A stretch of DNA of 64,000 bases from Alloscardovia macacae. Its GTDB lineage: Bacteria > Actinomycetota > Actinomycetes > Actinomycetales > Bifidobacteriaceae. Where the stretch lies: contig NZ_MWWT01000008.1 in NCBI RefSeq assembly GCF_002259705.1, forward strand, positions 62,001 to 126,000. Reading direction: 5' to 3'. Of the stretch, positions 1-8,659 are shown in pieces. The notes beneath the pieces are model-generated. The model was not told the origin of the DNA and made no database searches. It saw only the letters and a list, made by a program, of their open reading frames with translations. The stretch's first letter is position 1. The number at the start of each line of letters is the position of its first letter. A program made the translations under genes and the position numbers.

Positions 1-1664
1 AGCTGAGTCTTCACGGCCAGGTCCGTATTAATATTTTTTATCTCCACTGGCTCTGCCTGAGCGCTGCCCGTACGTACTGCCCGAGTATCGGTCACATACT
101 CCATATAGGCACCCGTATTAGCACGATTTGTCAGAGTAACGGAATAGTCGCTTCCTGTATTCTTACGGGTGCTTACCAGTCCAGATCCTTCATACGAAGC
201 ATCATTATTATCCCCGATGAACGCACCATGATCCGCATAAAAGACACCTGAACCCGTAGGACAGAACCAGATACCACCACCCGAGCGGCTATACATATTT
301 ATACCCGTTTCAGAAGTTTCATTTCTGAAGTTCCGTGTCGCTTTATTTCCCTCGATGTACGCATTTTCGAGATGAAGAGTGTAGGGATATGTACTCACAT
401 AGACACCACCACCCTGCTTTGCAGCAGAGTTTCCATCGATAACACCACCTGTGACATACGCCCCATTCGTCGATACGAAGAGACCGCCACCAGATATCCG
501 CGAGCGATTATTCGTTATCTTTCCACCCTGCATGTTCAGCGTAACAGGGAAGTACTTACTCCACTCATCCATAAGAACAGCGTAGTTCTTTGGCTGAGCT
601 ATATCATCACCACTCACAGCCCAGTCAGAAAGGAGCATGCCGCCGCCCTGAATAGCAGCGTTCCCCGTGACTTCCACGGTACTGGTAGCAGGAATGTCTA
701 TCTTTGCAGCAGTGTGTGCAGCCAGACCCCCACCGTAGAATCCACCGTTAGCACTTATCTTTCCGCCATTGAGTGTGACTGTGGCTATCTTCTGTGTCTT
801 AAACTGAGCCACGTTCGTAGCTTGGCGGTTTGTGCTATAGGCATCCGCGAAGCCCGCAAGTATGCCACCAGCACCTCCTTTATTTCCGGATATTTCACCG
901 CCATTCATAGTAAAAGTAGCGCCTGGAGAGACGTTAATGCCACCAGCACCCCAGCTATCCGAGATAACACGACTAATGCCGAAAGACTTCTGATTCGATG
1001 CCTGGTTCCCGGTGATCACGCCACCATTCATGGTCATCTGAGCACCGTCACCGAGGTAGATGCCGCCTGCACCATATGCCGCAGAGAGATCACCATAGTC
1101 ATTATCGCGAATAGTTCCACCATTCATCGTCACTACTGCAGATGTCCCAGTAGCGTAAATCGGTGCATTAAACAGACCACGAGAACGTGCATCGTTCTTA
1201 AACGTTCCACCGTCGAGAGTCAGTGGACCGCGAGTAAAGATAAAACCACCTTCGTTTCTTTCCGAGGAGTCATTTGGCACATTCGCTCCATCGAACGTGA
1301 CACCATCGGTCACCGTAAGCGACGCATCAGCTGCCACATCCAGCATAGTGCTCTTATACGCCGCCGTCTTATACAGCCGTGCTTCTCCTCCCACAGCCGC
1401 CAGCGTCACTTTCTTACCTGTAATGCTCAGCTTCTCGGTCGCTTCATAGTCTCCAGCTGCGAGACCTATCACTACCTCGCTGCGACTGGCATCAGCCAGA
1501 GCATCCTTGAGCTCTGCATAGGAATGTACGGTCACATCCGGGGTATATGTCGGCGTATCCGCTGCGAAAGCGGGGCCACTCACCAGACCACTCACAGGCA
1601 TCAGCACTGCTACCAGTACGGTTATAAGCATGACGGAATAGAGCTTTTTCGCTGCTCGTGACAT
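1..1664 (-). CDS. Secreted beta-helix surface protein, C-terminus beyond the window
   Basis: About 554 residues are visible; the frame is open to the window edge, so the C-terminus and any cell-wall anchor are missing. The start at 1664 is preceded by GGGAG and opens a signal peptide (basic SRAAKK, hydrophobic core, AFA-AD cleavage region). After a short lead-in come many degenerate repeats of the type TMNGG-I-GN with GGI and AGG turns, the pattern of right-handed parallel beta-helix (pectate-lyase-like) adhesins. The same repeat style forms the N-terminal part of the anchored protein at 29503-33552. Likely an exported, surface-displayed adhesin or polysaccharide-binding protein; enzymatic activity cannot be judged. 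It is transcribed from a promoter with a G11 tract in its spacer (1719-1749), so it may be phase-variable. Confidence 0.85.
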   Translation of the reverse strand, partial: MSRAAKKLYSVMLITVLVAVLMPVSGLVSGPAFAADTPTYTPDVTVHSYAELKDALADASRSEVVIGLAAGDYEATEKLSITGKKVTLAAVGGEARLYKTAAYKSTMLDVAADASLTVTDGVTFDGANVPNDSSERNEGGFIFTRGPLTLDGGTFKNDARSRGLFNAPIYATGTSAVVTMNGGTIRDNDYGDLSAAYGAGGIYLGDGAQMTMNGGVITGNQASNQKSFGISRVISDSWGAGGINVSPGATFTMNGGEISGNKGGAGGILAGFADAYSTNRQATNVAQFKTQKIATVTLNGGKISANGGFYGGGLAAHTAAKIDIPATSTVEVTGNAAIQGGGMLLSDWAVSGDDIAQPKNYAVLMDEWSKYFPVTLNMQGGKITNNRSRISGGGLFVSTNGAYVTGGVIDGNSAAKQGGGVYVSTYPYTLHLENAYIEGNKATRNFRNETSETGINMYSRSGGGIWFCPTGSGVFYADHGAFIGDNNDASYEGSGLVSTRKNTGSDYSVTLTNRANTGAYMEYVTDTRAVRTGSAQAEPVEIKNINTDLAVKTQ

Positions 1665-1718
1665 AGTTCTCCCTGAGTGCCTCTCTATATAAAAGAATTT
1701 CTTCTCCATTAGGTGAAT

Positions 1719-1749
1719 ATCATAGCAAAGACTCCCCCCCCCCCAGCAA
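1719..1749 (-). promoter_or_regulatory. Promoter with G11 tract between -35 and -10 (candidate phase-variable)
   Basis: On the minus strand TTGCTG (1749-1744) is followed by a 19-bp spacer and TATGAT (1724-1719). An uninterrupted run of 11 C on the plus strand (1734-1744; 11 G on the coding strand) fills the upstream part of the spacer. The predicted +1 lies about 50 nt upstream of the ATG at 1664. At 19 bp the spacer is longer than the 17-bp optimum, so gain or loss of G residues would change promoter strength. The hexamers are read by eye; the tract itself is unambiguous. Confidence 0.6.
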
Positions 1750-1774
1750 GTGAAGACATACCATCACGCCACTC

Positions 1775-1827
1775 TGCTACCACATCACTGTGCTACCACA
1801 TCCACCTATCGTCCCATCGTGCTACCC
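1775..1827. repeat. Short direct repeats between the surface-protein promoter and the riboswitch
   Basis: TGCTACCACATC occurs at 1775-1786 and 1791-1802, exactly 16 bp apart, with a third partial copy (TGCTACC) at 1820-1826. They lie upstream of the -35 of the minus-strand surface gene and upstream of the FMN riboswitch on the plus strand, so they could bind a regulator of either transcript. No promoter for ribU was recognised with confidence here. Confidence 0.5.
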
Positions 1828-1840
1828 TAGAAGAGTAAGT

Positions 1841-1948
1841 TTCAGGGTGAGGTGAAATTCCTCGACTGGCGGTACAGCCCGCGAGCCGCGAAAGCGGTTG
1901 ATTAGGTGAGACTCCTAGGCCAACGGTACAGTCCGGATGAAGAGAAAC
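1841..1948 (+). promoter_or_regulatory. FMN riboswitch (RFN element)
   Basis: The conserved RFN blocks appear in order: AGGGTGAGGTGAAATTCC, then GGCGGTACAGCCCGCGAGCC, a variable GC-rich arm (GCCGCGAAAGCGGT), GATTAGGTGAGACTCC, and GGTACAGTCCGGATGAAGAG. This is the known FMN aptamer. Its 3' end (about 1948) directly abuts the ribU Shine-Dalgarno AAGGAG (1949-1954), and no terminator hairpin lies between aptamer and start codon, so translational control by sequestering the ribosome binding site is likely. Confidence 0.93.
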
Positions 1949-1960
1949 AAGGAGACTACT

Positions 1961-2536
1961 ATGTCTAATTCCACGTCTACTTCGACGTATTGGTCCAGCC
2001 AGCGCATCGCTATCTACGCGCTGTTCACCACGCTCGCCATCGTGCTGAGCTTTGTTCAGATACCTATCTTCCCAGCAGCGCCATTCCTCAAGTATGACCC
2101 GAGCGGCATCGTCGTCCTGCTCGCAGGCTTTGCCTATGGTCCGCTCGCTGCCGTCATTATCAGCGTCCTGAGCTCCCTGCCGCATGTGTTCACAGATCCG
2201 TTCGGCGGTCTCATCATGATGCTGTGCATTCTCGCGTTCAGCGTCCCGTCCGCATGGCTGTACTCGAAGAGACGCACCCGCATAGGCGCCTTCGCATCCA
2301 TGATTCTCGGCGCAGTTTTGTTCATTATCACAGCTATAGGCCTGAACCTTCTCATTACGCCGTTCTACTACGCTACTCCATTCAGCGCTGTAGTGGCCAT
2401 GATTCTACCTATCCTTCTTCCGTTTAACGTGATGAAGGCTGTCATACACCTCCTCATTACTGTGCTGTGCTACAAACCTATCACCGGACTCCTCAAGTCC
2501 TTCTCCGCCTCACAGTCTGCTAGCCGCCGCGTATGA
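1961..2536 (+). CDS. ribU: Riboflavin ECF transporter substrate-binding subunit RibU
   Basis: 191 residues, about six membrane segments, typical length for an ECF S component. The N-terminal half (ALFTTLAIVLSFVQIPIF, then YDPSG and FAYGPLAA) matches the RibU/FmnP type of S protein. Specificity for riboflavin is inferred mainly from the FMN riboswitch just upstream (1841-1948). The start at 1961 is chosen because AAGGAG (1949-1954) is six bases upstream; an in-frame ATG at 1937 lies inside the riboswitch. The stop overlaps the ATG of the fused ECF energizing protein by 4 bp (ATGA), so the two are translationally coupled and should form one transporter in the cytoplasmic membrane. Confidence 0.92.
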   Translation: MSNSTSTSTYWSSQRIAIYALFTTLAIVLSFVQIPIFPAAPFLKYDPSGIVVLLAGFAYGPLAAVIISVLSSLPHVFTDPFGGLIMMLCILAFSVPSAWLYSKRRTRIGAFASMILGAVLFIITAIGLNLLITPFYYATPFSAVVAMILPILLPFNVMKAVIHLLITVLCYKPITGLLKSFSASQSASRRV

Positions 2537-4695
2537 GTGCAGCTGTCGAGCTCAGCCATGTGAGCTTTTCGTACGATGGTGAGCGTGATGTTCTACAGGA
2601 CATCTCGCTTACGGTTCCCCGCGGACAGTGGCTTACCATAGTAGGCGCGAATGGCAGCGGTAAGTCTACACTTTCGCGCCTTCTTTCTGCTGTGAGTGCT
2701 CCCACATCCGGCACGCTTACTGTCCTCGGGAACACGTTATTCGATGCGGGCGGCGTGCACCGCGACGCATACATCCGCGCTCGGCATGCGCTGTCTTACG
2801 TCACGCAGAATCCGGAAGACCACATCGTGGGCGCGACCGTGAAGGATGACGTGGCTTTCGAACCGGAGAACCTGGGCTTTGCGCCGTGTGATACGGCTTC
2901 TGCCGTCCAGCACGCGCTCGGTCAGACGGGCATGCTCACGTTCAGCGACACCGACCCGCAGCATCTGTCCGGCGGTCAGCAGCAGCGCGTGGCCATAGCA
3001 TCCGCGCTGGCTGCTTCGCCAGACCTGCTTATCTTAGATGAACCGTTCGCGTATGTGGACGTGGCTGCCCGCAGGTCAATTCTTTCGTCTCTTTCAGCGC
3101 AGCACTCGCGAGGCGTGACCATCATTATCATCACGCACCACGAGTCTGTAGCTGCCCTCGGCGAGAGGGTCATCACGCTAGGAGAAGGGAGAATTGTCCA
3201 TGACGGGAAGCCTCACGACGTGAGCGCAGACGAGAGCATCAGTGCCGAACGCATCCCTGTACCAGTACAGAACGAGGTAGCTCAGCCGGTCCTCGCAGCG
3301 AAAAATCTCACCTATGCATACGACGGACGAAGTGTGCTCGAAAACGTGAACGTGAGCGTGGCGCGCGGCGAATTCGTCACGCTCAGCGGGCCGAACGGAA
3401 CAGGAAAAAGTACTCTCGCGTATCTGCTCGCCGGCGCATTCCAGCCGACGTCGGGCAGTGTCATCTCTCATGCCGAGCGCATCGGCCTCGTCTTGCAGAA
3501 GCCGGAAAAGCAGCTCTTCGCCGAAAGCGTGCGCGAGGACATCGCCTTCGGGCCGCGTAACCTCGGCCTGAGCGCAGACGAGGTAGATGCGCGCGTCGCC
3601 CAAATGGCAGAATTTCTCGGTATCACAGACCTTCTCGACAGCCCGGTGTGGAATCTCTCGGGCGGGCAGCAGCGTCTCGTGGCCATAGCCGGAACACTCG
3701 CCATGAAACCGGACGTACTCATTCTCGATGAACCGACCGCCGGCCTCGACACGCACGTGGAAGCACGGCTGCTCAGCGTGCTCGAAGCGCTGCACGAACA
3801 GGGCATGACCATCCTCATGATCACGCATTCGCTCGCGCATATCCGTCAGCTCGCCACGCGTGCCATTCTGCTTGAGCCTCCTTCGTATGCCGCTGATCCG
3901 TCCGTCACGCCTGAGGACGCGGTCACCGCTCCCCTCTCGCGTTTCGATCCACGCGCACTGACCACGGTGACGCTGCTCACGCTGTTTACATCCTTCGCAC
4001 TGCACACGCCTGCCCAGCTTGGTCTCGGTGTTCTCGTGGCGCTTGCCTATGTTCTGCTTGCACATATACGGCCATCCGAACTCGTCACAGAGCTCCACGG
4101 ATTCTGGATCTTCATCGCGTTTATGGGGCTGTTTAATCTTTTCTTCGTGCAAAGCGGGGCTGAGCTCGTTCAGTTCGGTCCGGTGCGTCTGACGGATGCG
4201 GGTGTGTGGGCTGGTGTACTCTATGCCGGACGCTTCGCACTGCTGGCCGTCGTGGCCGTGAGTGTGCTGCACATCCTCCCGCCAGCACGTATCACCGATG
4301 CTGTGGAATCTCTGTGCGGGGGACTGAAGCGACTCGGGTGGCCAGTGCATGAGCTTTCCTTGATGATGTCCCTGTCCCTACGCTTCATCCCCATTCTCAC
4401 ACGGGATGTACGCTCGCTCATAACGGCACAGGAGCTGCGCGGTGGGACCATTCGTCACGGAAGCCTCGCTGTTCGTGCTCGCTCCGCGCAAGCGCTCATC
4501 GTGCCGTCCTTTGCGAACGCTCTGCGTCACGCGGATAAACTCAGTGTGGCTCTGGATATTCGCGGATTTGACAGCTCGGCCACACGCGTACCGTGGCGTG
4601 TGATGCGTATGACGGGGCGCGACTGGGCTCTCGTGGCTGCATTCGTAGTGTATCTGGCGGCTGTGGTGGGGCTGTATTTCGTGAGCTTTGTGTAG
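2533..4695 (+). CDS. Fused ECF energizing module: EcfA-EcfA'-EcfT
   Basis: 720 residues carrying the whole energizing module in one chain. Domain 1 (about 1-230) is an ABC ATPase with Walker A GANGSGKST, signature LSGGQQQR and Walker B LLILDEP. Domain 2 (about 255-450) is a second ATPase with GPNGTGKST, LSGGQQR and VLILDEP. Residues from about 470 form the membrane T component, with several hydrophobic helices and the cytoplasmic coupling segments ELRGG and DIRGFD that resemble the Arg-containing EcfT motifs. EcfA, EcfA' and EcfT are separate genes in Firmicutes; fusion of all three is seen in some actinobacteria. It overlaps ribU by 4 bp and most likely powers riboflavin uptake, though other S components elsewhere could share it. 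Confidence 0.92.
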   Translation: MSAAVELSHVSFSYDGERDVLQDISLTVPRGQWLTIVGANGSGKSTLSRLLSAVSAPTSGTLTVLGNTLFDAGGVHRDAYIRARHALSYVTQNPEDHIVGATVKDDVAFEPENLGFAPCDTASAVQHALGQTGMLTFSDTDPQHLSGGQQQRVAIASALAASPDLLILDEPFAYVDVAARRSILSSLSAQHSRGVTIIIITHHESVAALGERVITLGEGRIVHDGKPHDVSADESISAERIPVPVQNEVAQPVLAAKNLTYAYDGRSVLENVNVSVARGEFVTLSGPNGTGKSTLAYLLAGAFQPTSGSVISHAERIGLVLQKPEKQLFAESVREDIAFGPRNLGLSADEVDARVAQMAEFLGITDLLDSPVWNLSGGQQRLVAIAGTLAMKPDVLILDEPTAGLDTHVEARLLSVLEALHEQGMTILMITHSLAHIRQLATRAILLEPPSYAADPSVTPEDAVTAPLSRFDPRALTTVTLLTLFTSFALHTPAQLGLGVLVALAYVLLAHIRPSELVTELHGFWIFIAFMGLFNLFFVQSGAELVQFGPVRLTDAGVWAGVLYAGRFALLAVVAVSVLHILPPARITDAVESLCGGLKRLGWPVHELSLMMSLSLRFIPILTRDVRSLITAQELRGGTIRHGSLAVRARSAQALIVPSFANALRHADKLSVALDIRGFDSSATRVPWRVMRMTGRDWALVAAFVVYLAAVVGLYFVSFV

Positions 4696-4735
4696 TGGGG
4701 CTGGGCTTGGATCTGGGGCTGGGGACGGTCTGGGG
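4696..4735 (+). other. G-rich tract after the ECF gene
   Basis: Immediately after the ECF stop codon the plus strand has GGGG, GGG, GGGG, GGGG and GGGG runs separated by loops of 2-9 bases, which fits an intramolecular G-quadruplex motif. It precedes the large inverted repeat at 4767-4853. Whether it forms or matters for transcription end is unknown. Confidence 0.4.
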
Positions 4736-4766
4736 CTGCGCCTGGATCTGGGTGGCATCGGATATG

Positions 4767-4853
4767 AAAAGTGCGACTTTTCTAGAAGTTCGTGGAAAAA
4801 ATCTACAAGCAAGCCGAAATTTTTCAATGAACTTCTAGAAAAGTCGCACTTTT
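4767..4853. repeat. 25-bp perfect inverted repeat, probable bidirectional terminator
   Basis: Two perfect 25-bp arms (4767-4791 and 4829-4853, beginning AAAAGTGCGACTTTTCTAGA) flank a 37-base loop whose inner edges are also partly complementary. The hairpin starts with A4 and ends with T5, so it can terminate transcription in both directions between the convergent ECF and clpC genes. The arm length is unusual for a simple terminator; see findings. Confidence 0.75.
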
Positions 4854-4911
4854 TACTTCTAGGATCTCCTCCGCACAGCACACTTCGCGTGCCAGTCCAT
4901 GTCCTCTTTGT

Positions 4912-4946
4912 AAAAACTGAAGGCGCCCCTTTTGGGACGCCTTCAT
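4912..4946 (-). terminator. Rho-independent terminator of clpC
   Basis: On the minus strand AATGAAGGCGTCCC and GGGGCGCCTTCA form a strong stem around an AAAA loop and are followed by TTTTT. It starts about 15 bp after the clpC stop codon. Confidence 0.9.
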
Positions 4947-4959
4947 TACCCTCGTTTAC

Positions 4960-7527
4960 TTAGTCTTCAGCAGGAGCCTCAGCAGGAGCTTCAGCAGTCT
5001 GGTCTGCGGCAGTCTCAGTCTCTGCTTCCGCCGCCACCTCAGGCTCAGCCTCCGCCGTCTCGAACGGCACCGCCGTAAAGATAAATTCGCCGAGGATCCC
5101 CTCGCCTTCTGCATCCACGCGAATCTGCTCGTTATCGTGCAGTTCGCCCAGCAGAATCTTCTCGGACACTGCATCCTCGATGTCACGCTGGATTACGCGA
5201 CGCAGTGGACGTGCGCCGAGCAGAGGGTCGAAGCCCTTCTGTGCCAGCAGGTCCTTCGCCGCATCCGTCAGCTCCACAGACATGTGACGCTCGAAGAGGC
5301 GGTCGTTCAGACGAGCCACGTCGAGATCCACTATCTGACGCACCTGAGGCTCCGTGAGCTGCTGGAAGACGATGATGTCATCCAGTCGGTTCAGGAACTC
5401 AGGACGGAACTGGCTCTTCAGCTCCGTGGACACCTGGTCCTTCATGCGCTGATAGGAAGTCTGCGTGTCTCCACTGAGGTTAAAGCCAGTGTTCGCGGAC
5501 TGGGATATCTTACTGGTACCCAGGTTCGTGGTCAGGATGATAATGGTGTTCTTAAAGTCCACCTTACGTCCCTGACCATCGGTCAAGTGGCCATCATCCA
5601 GCACCTGCAGCAACGTGTTAAAGATGTCCGGATGAGCCTTCTCTATCTCATCGAAAAGCACCACGGAGAATGGCTTGCGGCGGACCTTTTCAGTCAGCTC
5701 GCCACCCTCATCGTAGCCCACATATCCTGGAGGGGCACCGAAGAGGCGCGAAGCCGCATACTTCTCGCCGAACTCGGACATATCGATGCGGATGAGCGCA
5801 TCGTCATCGTCGAAGAGGAACTGCGCCAGGCTCTTCGCCAGCTCGGTCTTACCCACACCCGTAGGCCCTGCGAAGATGAACGAGCCAGAAGGACGCTTCG
5901 GATCCTTCAGTCCCACGCGAGCGCGGCGAATAGAGCGAGCCAGTGCAGTGACAGCTTCATCCTGGCCGATGATGCGCTTATGGAGCTCAGACTCCATGGA
6001 CAGCAGCTTCTTCGACTCTTCCTGTGTGAGCTTGAACACTGGGATGCCAGTGGTCGAAGAGATGACCTGTGCGATGACTTCCTCATCCACCACCATGGAC
6101 ACATCCGACTCGCCTTCACGCCAGGCCTGCTCGCGGTCCTTACGCTGCTTTTCCAGACCCTCCTGCTCGTCGCGCAGAGATGCAGCCTTTTCAAACTCCT
6201 GCTGAGCGATGGCCTCATCCTTCTGGGACTTGAGCTGAGCGATGCGCTTGTCCATCTCCTTCAGCTCTGGCGGAGCAGTAAGGCGACGGATACGCAGACG
6301 CGCTCCTGCTTCATCGATGAGGTCTATAGCCTTATCTGGCAGATGACGGTCCTGAATGTAACGTGCAGACAGCTCAGCGGCGGACTGCAGGGCCTTATCC
6401 GTGATGGTCACGCGGTGGTGGTCTTCATAGTTCTTACGAAGACCCTTGAGGATCTCGATGGTATCTGCGATGCTTGGCTCGTTCACCTGAATAGGCTGGA
6501 AACGACGTTCGAGAGCAGCATCTTTCTCGATGTACTTGCGGTACTCGTCCGTGGTAGTAGCACCGATGGTCTGTAGCTCGCCACGCGCGAGCATAGGCTT
6601 GAGCATATCCGAAGCACCCATAGCGCCATCTGCCGAGCCTGCGCCCACGATGGTGTGAATCTCATCGATGAACAGCACCACGTCCCCGCGTGTCTGAATC
6701 TCCTTGAGTACTTTCTTCAGGCGCTCTTCAAAGTCACCACGGTAGCGCGAGCCCGCTATCATGGAGCCAAGGTCCAGCGAGTAAATCTGCTTATCCTTCA
6801 GCGTTTCTGGAACATCCCCAGCCACGACCTTCTGCGCCAAACCTTCTACTACAGCGGTCTTACCCACGCCCGGTTCACCGATGAGTACAGGATTATTCTT
6901 CGTACGGCGGCTGAGCACCACCATAACGCGCTGAATCTCAGCACTTCGACCTATGACTGGGTCGAGCTTCCCATCGCGTGCCTGCTGGGTGAGGTTACGA
7001 CCGAACTGGTCGAGCAGAGCAGAGCCGGACTGGTTCTGCTTATTCGCCACATTACCCGAGTTCGCGAGCTCGCCGTCCGAGTTCGTGTCATGCGTGTCGC
7101 GGATAGCATCGATGACCGACGTACGCAGTTCCGTCAGGTCCACGCTCATCTTCAGCAGAACCTGCGTACCCACGCCTTCGCCCTCGTGGATGAGGCCGAG
7201 CAGGATGTGCTCTGTGCCGATGTAGCTGTGGCCCAGCTGCAGTGCTTCGCGCAAGGACAGCTCAAGCACCTGCTTTGCGTGAGGAGTGAACGGAATGTGG
7301 CCGGATGGTGCCACACTTCCCTTCCCTATCATTTCCTCGACCTGGGCTTTCGTCGCCTCGAACTGTACGCCCTTCGCCTCCAGAGCCTTCGCTGCTACAC
7401 CCTCGCCCTCGCGAATAAGGCCGAGAAGCAGGTGCTCCGTGCCGATGTAGTTATGCTGGAGCGAGCGCGCTTCTTCCTGAGCGAGCACGATAACGCGCCG
7501 CGCTCGGTCGGTAAAACGTTCAAACAT
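4960..7527 (-). CDS. clpC: ClpC, AAA+ unfoldase of the Clp protease
   Basis: 855 residues, full length for ClpC. The two ClpN repeats are at about 1-150 ([23 protein letters not shown] twice). The first AAA+ domain has Walker [10 protein letters not shown] and Walker [14 protein letters not shown]-type coiled middle region follows, and the second AAA+ domain has GPTGVGKTE and [12 protein letters not shown]. The last 40 residues are an Ala/Glu-rich acidic tail. It unfolds substrates for ClpP in the cytoplasm. GGAGGA stands 5 bases before the ATG. The divergent intergenic region to the stress protein gene carries a HAIR element (7623-7643), so control by HspR is likely. Confidence 0.97.
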   Translation of the reverse strand: MFERFTDRARRVIVLAQEEARSLQHNYIGTEHLLLGLIREGEGVAAKALEAKGVQFEATKAQVEEMIGKGSVAPSGHIPFTPHAKQVLELSLREALQLGHSYIGTEHILLGLIHEGEGVGTQVLLKMSVDLTELRTSVIDAIRDTHDTNSDGELANSGNVANKQNQSGSALLDQFGRNLTQQARDGKLDPVIGRSAEIQRVMVVLSRRTKNNPVLIGEPGVGKTAVVEGLAQKVVAGDVPETLKDKQIYSLDLGSMIAGSRYRGDFEERLKKVLKEIQTRGDVVLFIDEIHTIVGAGSADGAMGASDMLKPMLARGELQTIGATTTDEYRKYIEKDAALERRFQPIQVNEPSIADTIEILKGLRKNYEDHHRVTITDKALQSAAELSARYIQDRHLPDKAIDLIDEAGARLRIRRLTAPPELKEMDKRIAQLKSQKDEAIAQQEFEKAASLRDEQEGLEKQRKDREQAWREGESDVSMVVDEEVIAQVISSTTGIPVFKLTQEESKKLLSMESELHKRIIGQDEAVTALARSIRRARVGLKDPKRPSGSFIFAGPTGVGKTELAKSLAQFLFDDDDALIRIDMSEFGEKYAASRLFGAPPGYVGYDEGGELTEKVRRKPFSVVLFDEIEKAHPDIFNTLLQVLDDGHLTDGQGRKVDFKNTIIILTTNLGTSKISQSANTGFNLSGDTQTSYQRMKDQVSTELKSQFRPEFLNRLDDIIVFQQLTEPQVRQIVDLDVARLNDRLFERHMSVELTDAAKDLLAQKGFDPLLGARPLRRVIQRDIEDAVSEKILLGELHDNEQIRVDAEGEGILGEFIFTAVPFETAEAEPEVAAEAETETAADQTAEAPAEAPAED

Positions 7528-7622
7528 TCCTGTCCTCCATTACTTCTTACTATCTTCTACTCTACAGGTTTTCCTGAACTTCTGCTGAGTGTTCGCGAGA
7601 ATTCCACCTGAGAGCACAAAAA

Positions 7623-7643
7623 CTTGCGTGCGTTCGACTCAAG
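7623..7643. promoter_or_regulatory. HAIR element (HspR operator) between clpC and usp
   Basis: CTTGCGT, seven bases, then ACTCAAG: 13 of 14 positions match the HspR consensus CTTGAGT-N7-ACTCAAG. It lies about 95 bp upstream of clpC and 70 bp upstream of the divergent universal stress protein, so it could control either or both. Confidence 0.75.
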
Positions 7644-7712
7644 TTTTGCGTTTTCTCGTGTGTCAATTTTCCCTCCTCATAAATGGGTGTACACTGAAGA
7701 AAAGGAGTCATC

Positions 7713-8654
7713 ATGGACACACAGATTACACATCCTCAGCTGGCTCAGATAGCCGTCGGAGTCGATGGCACGCCAGAGTCTTTCGCTGCCCTGACATGGG
7801 CTATGCGCGAAGCATCCGTCACCGGTCAGAAAGTGCATGCCATCTACGGATGGACACACTCGTGGGATCTGGGAGATGAGCCCCAGACGCCGAAAGACTG
7901 GGAACGTGTGCGGCACATTATTAATGACGAGCTGCGTTCCTGGGCAGACGAGGCCTCGGTAGATACGAACTTCGACATGTCCGCACTCAAGCTCACGTCC
8001 GTCCACGCGGCTGGCACCACTGCTCTGCTCGATATAGGTCAGCGTGCACATCAAATAGTGGTGGGTAGACGCACCATGAATGTAGTAGCCCGCTGGTTCC
8101 TCGGGTCCCTGAGTGAAAACCTCGTAAACCGCGCTGCCGCACCCGTCACCGTGGTCCGCCTTATGAAAAATGATGACACAGCGCATTCGCGTTCGAGCAG
8201 CGCCCTCGAGTCTAGCATGCTCGGAGAAGGTCATCTCCTGCCTGTCGTCGTGGGGGTCGATGGCTCCCAGGTGAGCCTGCGCGCCTTAGATTTCGCCGCC
8301 GAGGCAGCACGCGCTGAGGGACGCGACCTCCACGTCTTCTACTGCTGGCAGACGAAGACACTGGCGGATTATATGCAGACGGAGCACGCTATACCTTCGG
8401 TAGCCGAGGAGGATGAGCTCGCTCGCCGCGTCCTCGACCAGATTATTCAGCAGGCAGAAATCCCCCCTGTAGTGCGAGTAACTGGTCATGCCGTACATGT
8501 TCCTGCAGCGAAGGGGCTAGCTGATGCTTCGCACTATGCGCATCGCATCATCGTAGGCTCTCGCGGGCTGGGACAGTTCGATAAGTATGCCCTCGGATCG
8601 GTCAGCCAGAAGCTACTCGATACATCCGTAGCACCCGTAACAGTGGTGCACTAG
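7713..8654 (+). CDS. Tandem-domain universal stress protein
   Basis: 313 residues with two UspA domains. Domain 1 (about 10-150) has GVDGTPESFAAL and GRRTMNVVARWFLGS. Domain 2 (about 170-312) has GVDGSQVSLRAL and GSRGLGQFDKYALGS, the intact G-2X-G-9X-G(S/T) ATP-binding motif. In domain 1 the second Gly of that motif is Thr, so only the second domain is expected to bind ATP normally. AAGGAG precedes the ATG. It is divergent from clpC across a HAIR element and converges on the DUF3027 gene with only 5 bp between the stop codons. A cytoplasmic stress or dormancy role is inferred from the family. Confidence 0.93.
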   Translation: MDTQITHPQLAQIAVGVDGTPESFAALTWAMREASVTGQKVHAIYGWTHSWDLGDEPQTPKDWERVRHIINDELRSWADEASVDTNFDMSALKLTSVHAAGTTALLDIGQRAHQIVVGRRTMNVVARWFLGSLSENLVNRAAAPVTVVRLMKNDDTAHSRSSSALESSMLGEGHLLPVVVGVDGSQVSLRALDFAAEAARAEGRDLHVFYCWQTKTLADYMQTEHAIPSVAEEDELARRVLDQIIQQAEIPPVVRVTGHAVHVPAAKGLADASHYAHRIIVGSRGLGQFDKYALGSVSQKLLDTSVAPVTVVH

Positions 8655-8659
8655 CACGT

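Noticed and set aside
372-1661. Long open frame on the plus strand
   Set aside because: It is antisense to the surface protein, whose minus-strand frame has a signal peptide and beta-helix repeats; the plus product is Cys/His/Arg-rich and unlike any protein.
5137-6576. Long plus-strand open frame opposite clpC
   Set aside because: Shadow of clpC codon bias on the other strand. The same holds for the long frames opposite groEL (14373-15863), priA (44903-46675) and the 774-residue surface gene (60743-62878).
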